From positions 582,402 through 646,401 of the forward strand of contig JASANG010002092.1 of NCBI GenBank assembly GCA_030248215.1: a stretch of 64,000 bases of DNA. The letters run 5' to 3'. The notes beneath the pieces are model-generated. The model searched no databases. It saw only the letters and a list, made by a program, of their open reading frames with translations, and had not been told where the DNA came from. Each line of letters opens with the position of its first letter. Position 1 is the first letter of the stretch. This stretch comes from Enoplolaimus lenunculus. Its lineage: Eukaryota; Nematoda; Enoplea; Enoplida; Thoracostomopsidae. The position numbers and the translations under genes are program-made. Shown here piece after piece: positions 1 through 13,400 of this stretch.

Positions 1-155
1 TGCATTAAAGAGGTGTGAAACATCAGAGCCGTTTGCGGGACTTGAGAAAATATTACAGTGTTGTTATGATGAATCTGGGTAAATAAACATAAGCTGGAAC
101 TGAAAGTTGTTATGGCGGTGACTGGCAAGGTACAACCGCACCTAGAAGTCAGGGG

Positions 156-558
156 CAGGGTGCAACCGGAATTCCGGTTCCGGTTCCGGCATTTTTTCAC
201 CTTCCGGTTCCGGTTCCGGTAAATTTTTACCGGATTTAAAAATTCCGGTGTTATAATTTGGCCGTTTTCTTAACTTTGCTAATTTTTAAGAATCTCTTTT
301 GAAAGCCACTTGTACTCCAAATATAAGCCAATGATGGTGGATTTCACTTCAGTCGACGACGAAAATCTAAAATACAACACATAAAATAAATACCTATGTT
401 CGACTAAGGTTATTTCACAAATAATAGAGCAAAAAATAAGAATAAAATGAAATTTTTTGTGAAATGCATTTTTCACTTTCCGGTTCCGTTTCCGGTTCCG
501 GTAAAATTTTCAAATTCCGGTTCCGGTTCCGGTAAATTGTAATTCCGGTTGCACCCTG
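156..558. mobile_element. hAT-like MITE, TTCCGG family, 403 bp
   Basis: The element has inverted ends CAGGGTGCAACCGGAATT and AATTCCGGTTGCACCCTG and is flanked by a perfect 8-bp duplication, GTCAGGGG (148-155 and 559-566). CAGGG ends plus an 8-bp duplication are the hAT superfamily hallmark. Both ends carry several reiterated TTCCGG hexamers. The middle is AT-rich and non-coding. Confidence 0.85.
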
Positions 559-560
559 GT

Positions 561-913
561 CAGGGGTCGACCGGATATTAATTTTACCGCATACCGGAAC
601 CGGATAGTAAATTTTGTACCGGAACCGGAGCCGGATGTTAACCGGATATAGGATCTAAATTTGTATACTGTTGGAAGTATTTGAGTCGTGCAAAAATATG
701 TTTTTATGGGTTTACGAATAATTTTTGGTTTGGATTTTTCATTCCAAGTCAGTGTCCATTTCTGAATCGCTCGGAATTGCAGTCGCTTCAAAATATTTAG
801 TATTTTGACGTGCAAAAAATAGTTTTATGGTATTTGAAATTGAAACCACAACCACAAATATTCGGTATCCGGTAGGTATTTGGCGGATACTGTCGGAATT
901 TTTAGAAACCCTA
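561..913. mobile_element. hAT-like MITE, GGATATT family, interrupted at its first end
   Basis: It begins CAGGGGTCGACCGGATATT and shares its interior with the copy at 52780 (about 85% by eye), including a stretch around GTCAGTGTCCATT. The right end is degenerate. The preceding MITE inserted into its extreme terminus, so the 8-bp duplication there includes this element's first bases. Confidence 0.6.
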
Positions 914-1169
914 AAACCAATTTTTTGGCAACACTTTACGAATGAACCGTTACGTTACCTACCCAATTTAGTTTCATCTCTCACTTCGGCAAATTCTGCA
1001 TACCTGCGGCTCCGATATTTTTCGCCTTCAGTTGCACCCAGATTATTGGTGGTGCATCAATATGGAAAACAAAAATTTCGGTGACGTGCTCAACAGGTCA
1101 ACGCTCACAATACAATGAAACACATGAACCAAACTAGGACAAAGGAACATCCTTACGATCCTCACTCAC

Positions 1170-1472
1170 CATACAGTTCTCCATCCAGACAAGCTTCACC
1201 GGTAGTACCAGCTAAAGCTTCAGCTACGCCTCCCGCGATGCTAATGTCATCTGACACTTTAGTTAGATCCGCTGTAGCGCTAATCGCCGCGGTTGCCGAT
1301 TTTGCGCTGCTAACATCAGCTTTTGGTGCTGCTGATCCTTTGCTGTGCCCCGATTCCGATATACCGCTTGCAGTAGACGACGTTCCGGCGCCCGATCCAA
1401 TTTTTGCCGTTGTCGTTGATGAAATCGGCACCCCGGGCGACAAATTTGATTTACAAAAGTTTTCATCTGCGC
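1170..1472 (-). CDS. Exon G of the large low-complexity gene (most 3' seen)
   Basis: The acceptor GTGTTTTAG|GC and the textbook donor TATG|GTGAGT bound 303 nt that start and end in phase 1. The product is Ala/Ser/Gly/Thr-rich. The strong donor shows that the gene continues leftwards out of the window. The opposite strand also has an open frame here (1115-1552), explained by the biased composition of this exon. Confidence 0.68.
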
Positions 1473-4400
1473 CTAAAACACAATTACTTGGAAATAATCT
1501 CGTGTGTTATTATAATAGTTTTTCAGTCCATCATAAACGGTATACGGAATAGCTAGAGTAATCATAAGCAAAAACAACCTAATTATACGCAAAACAACAT
1601 CTGCATGTATGTTACGTAGAATATATAAGTATTTAAGGTTGCGTGAAAACGTCATTTTGCACTAAATGCAATGAATAATACAATTGGCGGTTAGCAAAGC
1701 AGCCATATACATTGCCATTGGAGTGTTGACAAAATATGCTTGCTTTAGTTTCAGGTATTAGCATTTATCCTGTCAATGAAATGGTTTTATTGTCTTTGAA
1801 ACAACGTGCGCACGGAATTCTAGTTGACTGATTGACTGAGCAGATATATACCTTGTTCAAACCTAGACAAACTCAAACCGTATGAAAACTACAGCAGTAC
1901 ACCAACAAAAGACGCAAACAGCGTTAACAAAACCAGACAAGCCACCCATAGAAAACGGTACACACAAACCCATGTATATACCAGACACACGTATATATAA
2001 ACAGAACCAGGGACATGTACAAGTAGCAGGGTTTGTGCGGAACCTACGTGCAAAAATCACCTAACCTAAAAAGTTTCGGTTCTGGTTTGTAATCATGAAA
2101 CCGGAACCGGTACTTAAACCGGAACTTTCAGTCAAACCGAGACAGATGGTATACATACAGAAAAAATGCCCTTTCTAGAGGTACGTTTAAAGTTAGGCAT
2201 TTTCACAGGCGTCACATTTTACTTAATAGTTAACGAAAAATTTCGATACGTAAATGATGGTTGAAGCTAAAACACAGCGCTGCCTATCACGGAGCGGCGT
2301 AGCACTCAATGATTGCTTTAGCTTAGCAAATTGTACATTAATTCAAATTCAGCTAAAAACTTTAGATTGGCTCAATAAAAACTATCAGAATTTTTTCCAA
2401 ATTCGCTAAAGGTTTAATATTGAAAATAGTCTGAAATACAGATGCAATTACGTATATATTTTATAGCGTTGCAGCCAGGGTGCAACCGAAATTCCGGTTC
2501 CGGTATGTTTTCACCTTCCGGTTCCGGCAAATTATACACCTAGAAGATATGACGCACCGCGATGGTAGTTCAATAAAAACTTTGGCGACAGAAACGATCG
2601 TAACGCCGCTCCACTTCTGGTCGATGTAGACTCGACTGCGCTGAATTTCCGCGACCGCAAGCGTGTTCGTTCAGCAGTAGACACGAATTGAGACGATGCC
2701 GTAGACGATGACGTCGGCGGCGCTTCAAGCATCGCTTCTGCGAACGGCGATACGTGACACGTGATCGACGTCGACCGCAACGGTGGTGCTCTCGTCACTG
2801 TCGCCGCGACAGTTCGACGTCGTTTCGCTTGAGTATCGTTTTGTTGTGCCTTTTGGTAGGAGATAACTTGAGGAGATCCTAAATACTTAGAGCCGTCCGA
2901 TTCTACAGCAGAAGAAGATTTCGACGCATCGTTGCCATTAGCGGTGGTTATACTCTGGCATGCTCCGCTAGAGTTGGTGCTGTCGCGTATCAACGGATCC
3001 AGCGGTGAATTTAGCTGCGAAGACGTCGACGTAGACAAGGGTGAGTAACGATACCGGTTTTGATCGCCAAACGCAATGCGATGAGGGTCGCTGCGGTGAT
3101 TACCACGATTCTTTATGTCGACGACTACAACGTCTCTCTCAACAACACTTCTACTGCTGCTGCAACTACTGTTGTATTCCGGCACCGACGAACTCGAAGG
3201 GAATGCGGTAAATTTTGGTTGACAACCTCCAGTACAGGCTTTCGATGTCTCTGCAATGGTGTCGTTGTTGCCATCGCTATTGCTGTTTTGGTAATTGTTC
3301 AAAAATTTCACTTCCTTTTCAATGTCATATTTTCCACTGTGCGGAGATGTCATCCACCGACTATTAAACTGTCTGGCGACACTAATCGGCACCGCGTGAG
3401 TAGTTGTCGGTTTTTTTTCTACTGGTTGCATACTACGTATATGTTTTATAAAACGAAATTATTTTCCATATTGCATCCACAACCAGGATGCACGATGAAT
3501 CCGTAAAAAAGTTACACACGAGTGATCATTCCGAACCAAAAAAATGTATTAATTAAACAAACACGATTTAGCAACCCGTAGGCGAATAAAAGAACGTCTC
3601 AACTATGATAATATTGAGATATTCCATTTGCCGACTACTTATATATACGAGATATATACGTACTTGAATAACATCGATAGATTGAATTATGTACAGATTA
3701 AAACCTTTGCATACGAAAACTGCAAAAAACAAAGAATGCGGCCAGTAATAAAGAGTCAAACGGCTTAAAGTGCAAATGTTTTCATATATAATGCAAGTCT
3801 TGTCAAAAAATCATGAACTTATTGCATTTTACTACTATTTAGTTTAAATTATTTCAGAACCAGGGGCGTCGTAGCCAGGATATCAGTTCTGAAAATATAA
3901 AACTACGGACAAGGGTAGAAGAAAATTTTTTAACTTCCAGGTCCAGGATGCAGATTGTTATTCTAAAACTTGTTAAAAGCGCTTTTTGCCTCCAAAATTT
4001 CGGGAAAGCCTATGCCCCGTTCAAAACTATTCATTCTTTATAAAAAGCGGTTATAGAATAGCCGGAAATGAAAACACCGAAGTATATACACAAAAACGGA
4101 TACGTGATGGACAGGGCGCAACCGTAATTATAATTTACAGGAACCGGAGCCCGAATTTGAACAAATTAACCAAAACCGGAACCGGAAAGAGAAAAATGCA
4201 TGCCACCGAAAATTTCAATTTAAACTTCTTTTTCGCAATATTATTGGGGAAATAACCCTTAGTTGATAACAGTTATTCATTTAATCTGATGTATTTTAAA
4301 TATTCCTTATTCACTGACGCTAAATCTACCTTCGACGATTTATTTGCGGTGATTGTCTAGGTTTATATACTATACTAATTAAACCTATTTCATTATATCG

Positions 4401-7400
4401 TCAGCAATTGAACAAGTGGCTTTAAAAAGGCTTCTTAATTATTAGCAGATTAAAACCCGACAAAAATTTAATATTACGTACCGTAATTTTTAATTCAGGC
4501 AAAAATTTACCGGAACCGGATGCTAAAAAACGCCGGCTGTAAGCCCCAAGCAAAAACTACTACTCGTGTCAAGCAAACATCAAATGCTAACAGATGAATT
4601 GCCACCTAAATTGAACTCAAACTTAATGATCGCGCTGAACTATCTATCATTAACCACCTCAAAACAAGAAACTAACTGTGAAAACCTTTAATGTAATCAA
4701 TACAAAATTTCACTTGTAAAAAGCAACAAAATATACTGCAGTCTATCGTGGCTCGTAACCAAACGAAAATCAAGCTTTATAATACGAATAAAATAAATCT
4801 CTGACAGTGGAGAAAACCTACGTATCTAATCATTATACATCACAGGTAAGGCCAACACGCCGACACCGGGTATGGGCTGCTATTATACAAAACTGTACGA
4901 CTGAAATTACCTGAAAACTAGCGAAACAGAACGGGCTGATCAAACCGAAAAATCAGCAGTTCTACTCTGTGCCAGTACAGTGGCACACAAGAACCACGAT
5001 ATCATTCAAGCTACAACACAAGACTAAGGACACGACGATGTGGCGAATATTATATATTTTACGTGCGCATTTTTATACTCTACTCAAGTCGCCAAAATAC
5101 AAACATATTTTATCGCTAACCAGTAACGTATGAAAAACACTCCATGCTGGTTCATGAGTTTTCCAGACACACACAGACACACAGCTCAGAATCGCACAAT
5201 TCCAGCATGTGTACCGTCGTAGTTACACAAAACAATGCATTGGTACCAGATGGCTTTCCCAGCATAAAAACTTCCTCCACAGCAGGGGAATAACCCATGG
5301 GTAGCAAAGGGGGCGATGTCCTCCGATTGATTTGAAACAACTTTCCAAAAATTTATTGAGCGAAGCGAAACCGATACCAAAATTTTTGTCGACGCCGAAC
5401 CAATGCCGATATTCCAACTGTAATAAACCATGTTTAATAAACAGATATGACACTACATTACATCAGTATATGAAGGCTTAAACGCAAAAGAGGTAACAGT
5501 TTTCCTGACCACACACACTTATATGTGCCCAGAAATGAAACTGATAGCATTCCAACTGACTTATATGTGATAAAAGTATCGGCAAAGAATGGGCAATTTT
5601 TTTGCAGCGCCGATGCCGATACTCATGAAAATTGCCGATTATTACCGATGCCGATTAATCGGCACATCCGTTGTTTTATATTTTGTGCTCGAGGGTCGAA
5701 AGGTGGATGTCCGTCTGTCCCTTCGTCCGTCCGAGAAAAATCATGGAACTGCTGAACCGATTTTGATAAACTTTTTTGTTTGAAATCGTATCATCCTGGG
5801 ATGTTAACCTCGCATTCGTGTTTTAAAATTTTACGCCGTTTATTAGCTACAGGCTAATTTGCATAATTGGCTAAACTTAAAAGGGGCATTTTTTAAGATT
5901 TTCCACTTTCAGTACTTAAGGGTTTTTGGGCACGAGGAATCTGAATAAATTGTCTACAAATCTTCAAAACCGATAATTGAATAGTTAGCTAATAGCTAAT
6001 TTGCATATTAGCATAATTGATAAGCAGCAATATAATCATAGCAGTAAAGGGTTTTTGGGTGCGAGGAATCTGGATAAATTGTTTACAAATCTCCAAAACC
6101 GATAAATGAAAAGTTAGCTAATTTGCATATTAGCTTAATTGTTTACGTGTGTTCGAGCTTCGCTTAATACATGTAGCCCCACCACGACTGGTTCGCTCCC
6201 TGGGTTAGTTTAAAACATGAATCTAGCTTTTCGTCCACAACTACAGCTGTGATAATAGAATAAGTTGCCTTGGACTTAGGGTTACTTTTTCGCTTAGGTT
6301 TAGCCTTAAGTAGCAAGAGAGTAGCAAACAGTTGCGCCAAAATATAAAAGTACATGTCTTGATTCGGTAAAACGATATCAAGACAATTCGTCGACCGGCA
6401 ACTCATCGTCCCGGCAACTCGTCGACCGACAACTCGTCGCCCCGACAACTCGTCGCCCTGACAACTCATCGTCCCGATAACTCGCCGGTCCGACCACTTG
6501 TCGCCCCGACAACTCGTCGTCCCGACAACTCGCCGGCCTTACAACCTGACACTTGTCGCCCCGAAAACTTGTCGCCCCGACAACTCGTCGCCTCGACAAA
6601 TCGTTGCCCCAACAACTTGCTGTCTAGGTTCTGACTTGTTCCCATGACCGTTTGATTTGTTCCCACATTCGTTTTTAAATATGCAAATTAACATTTTACG
6701 TTCGTTCCCACAATCTATTGCAGTGATTTTTGTTTGGAAACGTTGTTATTTTAATTAATTAACTCGGTTCTATATATGGATCCTCTTTCGCTCTTACTTA
6801 AAATGATTACTGTTGTCGAGATCTCGAGATGTTGGGCGGCAAGTTATGGGGAGTCGACGAGCTATTGGGACGACGAGTTGTCGTACCTACTTTTGTTCGC
6901 CGAGTTGTAGGGGCGACGAGTTGTCGAGCGGCAAGCTGTCGGGCGACGAATTGTCATAGATTCTGGCAAAACACACGGTGTGTTGTCAACGTAATACATG
7001 CAATGGCAAAACACATCCTTCAACTTGTCGTATACCTACCTACACATTCAACTTTTCGCACAGGGCTTGACAATCAATCGAAATCGTAATAAAATGTCAG
7101 AGAACAACGTAGAAAAGGTTTTGAGGCTCAAAAGCTGGGCAATTACGATATATAATGCGTATGATTAGGTTGCAACATATATACAAGCCCGACTGGCTAA
7201 AGAATTGTTGGTTGTCAGGCAACCAGTAAACAAAGGGTCTGCAGCAAATCAAATACACAGCAAATGCAAACTGCTAAATAATTTCGTAGCAAACAAGCAT
7301 ATGACCAACACGAAAATGTATATATACAAGACGGTGTGCGTTCGACGTGGTTGTAACACGGAACAAAATTTTTGCAGTAATAAAACTGAAATTATTAGAT

Positions 7401-10400
7401 TTTTTTCCGGAACAGTAATCGGAAATCGGAATTAAATAGTTTCATTACCGATCTTGGTGCAAACTTGATACTGATGATGTAACAAGCTAGCAAAACTAAT
7501 TATATGTGCCCACTGCCCACGTACCTATAAATAGTTTAGTTTTATATCTCTCACAAAAACAACGTATGTGCAAACTAGATGTTTAGATGGAAGGCGACTG
7601 CGACTGGATATAATACAGGGACCAGACACTACAATAGACAGATTTCTTGCAAATTTCGAAAAGGCCAATTGCAAAGAACTGGTGCGGAACAGTATTATAA
7701 GCATATTCCTATGCCAAAGTCTCAGCCTAAACCTAAACCTAAGCGTAACAATGAGCATATTCCTAACCCTAAACCTAAGTTGAGCAAAAAATTCGTCTAA
7801 TCTAAAGCTTAAGAAGCTTGCCCTAGTCCCACAGAAGAACTCTCCGCCTCTGATCTATCTATATATATACGTATGTACCAGGATCTGGGCGGATACTAAA
7901 AAGTACAGCGGCCAAAGCCGAATATTTAGTGTATATTTCGTGTAAAAATTAAAAATACACGCCAATTTAGTACTACTTACTACAGTTTATTATTTTGTTC
8001 CAACAATTGCATTGATAGTAATTGTGATCCTTGGTATATGTACTTATTTTCGAGCAAGTTACTTGCAATATTGTGATTTTGCCAGCGATAGATCAGTTAT
8101 TGACTGGATATCCGAATCCCGTTTAATATCCGGCAAAAAGCGACATCCGTATTCGATATATCTAATCCTACTCCTGTAGCGGTATAAGGTGAAGCAAACA
8201 TATTCGAAAAAACATATCCTCATCCGCAATATTCGACTGTTTTGTGTATGTAAATAAACAAATACATGCAGGGAGCGATCGAATATCCGGTTGCAGTTTA
8301 ACGTTCGGTAAACAACCGACATCTTTTATTCAGTAAAGTGCACAATGTTTAGATGCTACTATATACACTTGGTTAACATCCGGTTCCGATGAAAATATTT
8401 TTATTCAGCTCCGCTATACGTTAAATCACCATTCGGTCGAACCCTCCTGGTACACCGAATTGTCTGGTGGCAACTAATGCAATATATTAACTTTCACCAA
8501 AATATACTACTTCCACATACACAATAATCAGTTTAAAATATATACGTATACCTACTACTTCACAACACCAACTCCTGTATAAATAATCTAGATTCACACT
8601 GTGCAATACAGTCAAAAGAGAGGTGACAAATTGCGCTTCAACTATAAGTAAGTATCGTTTACTTTAGCGTAGCACGAAAGCTGTCGAAGAAGAGAATTAA
8701 TTATTTATGTGTACAATACAAACTGGCGTCATTTCAAAACATTGCTCATGCACAAAGCACTGCCTAAACTAAATTTGACTGCACACAGTGTATTTACACT
8801 GCCTGCGCTGTGAAATATAATCATGATCAGGGGCACAGCTAATATTTGATTTCACGAAGGTAAAACTTCATTGTTTTGAACTCTGCAATCCAGCAAACTA
8901 TTCTAAAGCCGGCAAAAGTACGTTCTTTCTCGTTTCTCCCGAACATACCATTAACAATATATCCCCTATTCTTTCCCCGTGTAACGCCCCTAATCATGAT
9001 TACTCCTTTTGTTACAAAAACAGTAAAAAACGCCAACAGAATCGTAGACAGCTGTTCAGAAATACAAACAAATTTTGAGCAAAAAAAGTTCAAAATTTCA
9101 AGCTAACAAATAATTTCGAAATAATGTTGCTGTGTAAAATAACTACGTAAGTCACTGAAATAGTTAAATATTAGAACACATAAAAATTAACACAAAAAAT
9201 TACCTAAAATTTAACAAGAAAGTGCAATAAACTACGCTGAAAGTGAAAGAAATTCACAATGGAAAATAAAATGGGAATAAATCAAATTTACAAACACTCA
9301 TGGCTCAATCCAACAGATGTCTTTTCAATTATCTGGTCAAAAACAGAATTCGATTTTCAACAACAAAACGGTCTTAAGTCATTTTCTACAAAACAGCAAT
9401 GAACACACAAGCACAACACGTGTGAACGCTCCAAAGTCTAGCGGGAGGGAGCACCAGCAAGGTATTGCCATTTCACATCGATCAAAAACAAAATTCTGTA
9501 TTCGTATTTAGTACTAAAATTACCAGCTTTGTCGCATAACCAAAACACATGGTATTTACGTTACGTATGCAAATTACATTTGTATGCATTGAGATACCTA
9601 CTGTTTCAGGTGTTTTCTATATTTTATTTTGTTCACTTAAATATGAGGAGCCCAGGCAACAATTTAGCGTACGGCCGGAGAAGCGTTAGTTCAGTTGCAC
9701 ATGTGTGCAACTACGTGCACCAGTATTATATTATTTGCTAAACATGTCATATTGCGCAGGCTGGCTGTTGGTAAATACACATTTTAAATAATTTGCGTAT
9801 AAATACAATTTCATACGTAATTTTTCCTATGTATTTTGACAGTATGTATCATCTGATTTTGAGGTTTGGCGTGCTTTCTTTTACGAACTAGCGTTATATT
9901 CAGCGCAAGTATTTTACTACCGAATTTGTGTTAATACAACAACCTAAACTGTATGAAGGTTTTATTTACACGGCTATAACTACACAGAATACATATTGTA
10001 GTATGCAGCGTGCAAACGGCATTACAACCGGAAACGAAACCGGAAAATGAAAATTACATGTCACCGAAAATTCATTTTGATTTTCTTTCTTGCTATGTTA
10101 TTGGTGAAATAACCCTAGTTGGAGATAGATATTCACTTTATCTGATGTACTTTGGATTCTCATAATCCACGGAAGCGAAATCTACCTTCGATGGTTTATC
10201 TTCGGCGATTGCCAAGGTGTGTATAATATACGAATGAAATCAATTTAATTTTTATCGTCATTTTTCGTAAAATATCTTAATTTCCACCCACCAAAGTTTA
10301 ATACCGGGATTCTTAATTGATAGCATACGTATGATTTTGTCTAAAACTATTTTTTAAACGTAATCATCTTTAACATGTTAGTTACGTGTCGGTACGTTGA

Positions 10401-13400
10401 AATAAAATCGAAACATTCACAATTAATTCTAATTTAATAAACATATATTTCGCGCGATTCAAGCTGTACACAAGCTTAGATGTTATATCCAGTTAATATC
10501 CGGTCCCCGGTTACAGTTCGGTATTCGGCTCCGCATCCAGTATCCATCGTTCCCTGGTATGAAAGAGGAGATTCGAGGACCAACTTTCCTTTGGAAGTTT
10601 CCGTGAAGAGGTTTAACTGATTGAATTGCTTTCGATGAGTTGACTTATCAATGATTAATTGTGGCTTAGCTTTCGCATAACCAAGAATCAGGGCCAGTTT
10701 GTTCATGCGACGCTCCAGTTCCGGTATAAATCTGCTGTTCCGATTCCGGTATAATTCAGTCTCGCTTTGCACCCTGGTTGCGGCCAACTTTTGCTATAGT
10801 TTTTATAAGTTATCGGCACTAAACAAAGGACAGCTCACAAACTTACCATAACCACTCCTGTGGCTTTCATGGTCTCCAAACAATCGATTCGACACGACAC
10901 CAGCAGAACCGCCGTCCTTCGCTTTCGTCGTAATCGAAGGCGATAAAGGAGACGTCGTTAACAGAGAACGACCGACGCCGCCACCGGTTGTCGCAGCTAT
11001 AACGAGCTGCTGCTTAAACTCTTGTTGCTGTTGCGGCGTTACAGGAGTAACCGCTACACCAACAGGAGTAGAGCAACTAGACAACGCAATGTAATCGGCA
11101 GTGAGCGAATCACGATGATGATGCATTAAAATTGGCGCTGCGGCAGTACCGTCAATATCGTCCAACAGTTTATCACCAGACGCTTTGCGCGCTCTAATGT
11201 CACCGGCATATTTTCGGCGAGCATTGACTGCCTAAAATAAACAAAAAAAACAACAATGTTCCGCAATCAGCGATATATTATCAGGTTTATATCAAGGTTT
11301 AACCGGATACCAACAAACACCTGAGCCATATGCTTCAAACCCGGCTCTAGCTGTTGCCGGAGACAGATATTTAAAGTACACGTAATCACGCTAAGTAGTA
11401 CTAATTCCTACAATATATTACAGTTTTGTTTCCACCAGTCTTCGTATTAACAAGGTTTCTTGAAGTATTTATGTATACTAATTGATATTTATCGCTTAGA
11501 ACAAAATTCACAACCAAATACAGTGGATTTGGTCATAAATAATAGTATTAATAATGTAGCTATGTTATACGTTTAGCAATAACTAATAAATATCCGGCGA
11601 TGTAGAATACAGGAGCAGGATGTCGATTTTGCCGGAGTTGGGTATTCTTTTGAACCTACCTCAAAATATACAAAAACAACAACAACATTTTACAGTCGCC
11701 AATATAAACATCGAGTTTCGTTTGTTGCCACCAAACATTAAAAATTTGCGCCCTATTTTTAAAGTATTTCAGTCGCGCAAAATTATATCTTAGCTGAATT
11801 AACATAAACTGTCCGCTTGAATATCATTTTGACTTCAGCGTAACAAAAGCTGAAAACAAACGCTCATTTCTTCTAAAAGCAGTTTTATGAAATTTGGAAC
11901 CACGACTGTAAATATTCAGTACCCGGTAAGTTTATACCAAACAGCGGAACCGAATATCTTTTAGTCGGAATTAAACCAGGTTCTTATATCCAGCGTTTCC
12001 TGGCCAATAGCAATTCAGCATACCCTCACCGACGCAACACTTGCTTAAACTAATTAACCATTAATAGTTGATGTATCTTTGAACAAGTGTATGCAATCAA
12101 TATACCGAGTTTGTTGCATACACTTACCAAAACACACAATCAACTATTGATAACTATTACAGACTGACGCAATGTAGCCTTGCTATTCTTACTTTTTGCT
12201 GAATTTCGTTATGTAGTGTCGCGATTCGTTGTTTCTCTTCGGCCGGCAGTCGAAACGGTTCGCGATCTTGTGAAGAAAAACCAAGCAAACTAGGCGGTAC
12301 CGGAATTGCCGTCCCGCGTGGAGACACCATACCTGGGCTTGTTGTTACAGGCGACGGACTGACTCCAGTTCCAGCTGCCGGAGGCGGAGTCACCACTGAC
12401 ACAGCAATTGCTTCGCTAGGAGTTCTACTGTTGGCACCAGAAACTTTTTTCCCCGACATTCCGCTTACAGAGCTACTGTTACTTCCGCTAGTCTCCGTGA
12501 TTAAGTTAGGCCCAGTTTTACCACTCGAATTATGGTTGTTATTATTAATATTATTATTACACAGCTTGGTGCTGCCGCTCGTCCCACTCGCTATCTGCTG
12601 CCCGCTAATGGCGCATTGCCTACGAGTTGGCGGAGTAGCATTCCGCAGACCAGTAGCACCACCACAAGCTATATTGTGATGTCGACGACGGCCACTGCCA
12701 GAATTTGATGATGCAGAACTTTTGCCACCATTTAGTTCAGATTTACATCCCGTCAGATCAGACGAGCCGTCTTGTTTGCCTGCTTTACCGCCTCCTCCGC
12801 AGTGCGGTGGTGTACGACGGTCAACTTTCACGTTGTCTGACTGCTGCTTCGTCATCAATAATCCGCGGTTGTTACCAGCAGTTGACACCGTAGTTGAACA
12901 TACAGCTTCTGTTGTTGCTGTTGTTGTTCCACCACCAGCGTTGTGGTTACCATGATAATTACGCTCAGCTGGTGATCTCCGAGACCGATCGCTATTTACT
13001 GAACGCCTTTTGTCGTCTCTTACATCAGAAGACAGCGACCCTTTAGACGCATTACCTTCACCACTAACACGAGATGCAGAGCTTGCAAATATATGATTGG
13101 AATTTGCCGTCCTATAACAGAAAAAATGCGATGACGGTGCGCACGCGACATATAGCAGAATATCCCAGCAATTATGCAAAACCCTACATATTCCTACAAT
13201 CAGACAAATCTTGTTTGAACATGTTTATCGATGCAAACTGTGTCATCAGGATAACCTCATAAGCGCCACTGAGAATAACCCGATAAATACACATTTTAAA
13301 TGCTACCCTAAAGGCGTTCGGGAGAGTAAAACTTAATCCCGTTACTTTAGCATTGCTTGCTATAATTTACTAGGAAGAAAATTGGTGTGTGGTGTTCATA

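Noticed and set aside
1115-1552. 145-codon plus-strand open frame
   Set aside because: It is antisense to exon G, which has a proper acceptor, a GTGAGT donor and matching phase. The plus-strand frame is explained by biased composition.
3060-3506. 148-codon plus-strand open frame
   Set aside because: Antisense to exon F, with no recognisable domain and no splice logic of its own.
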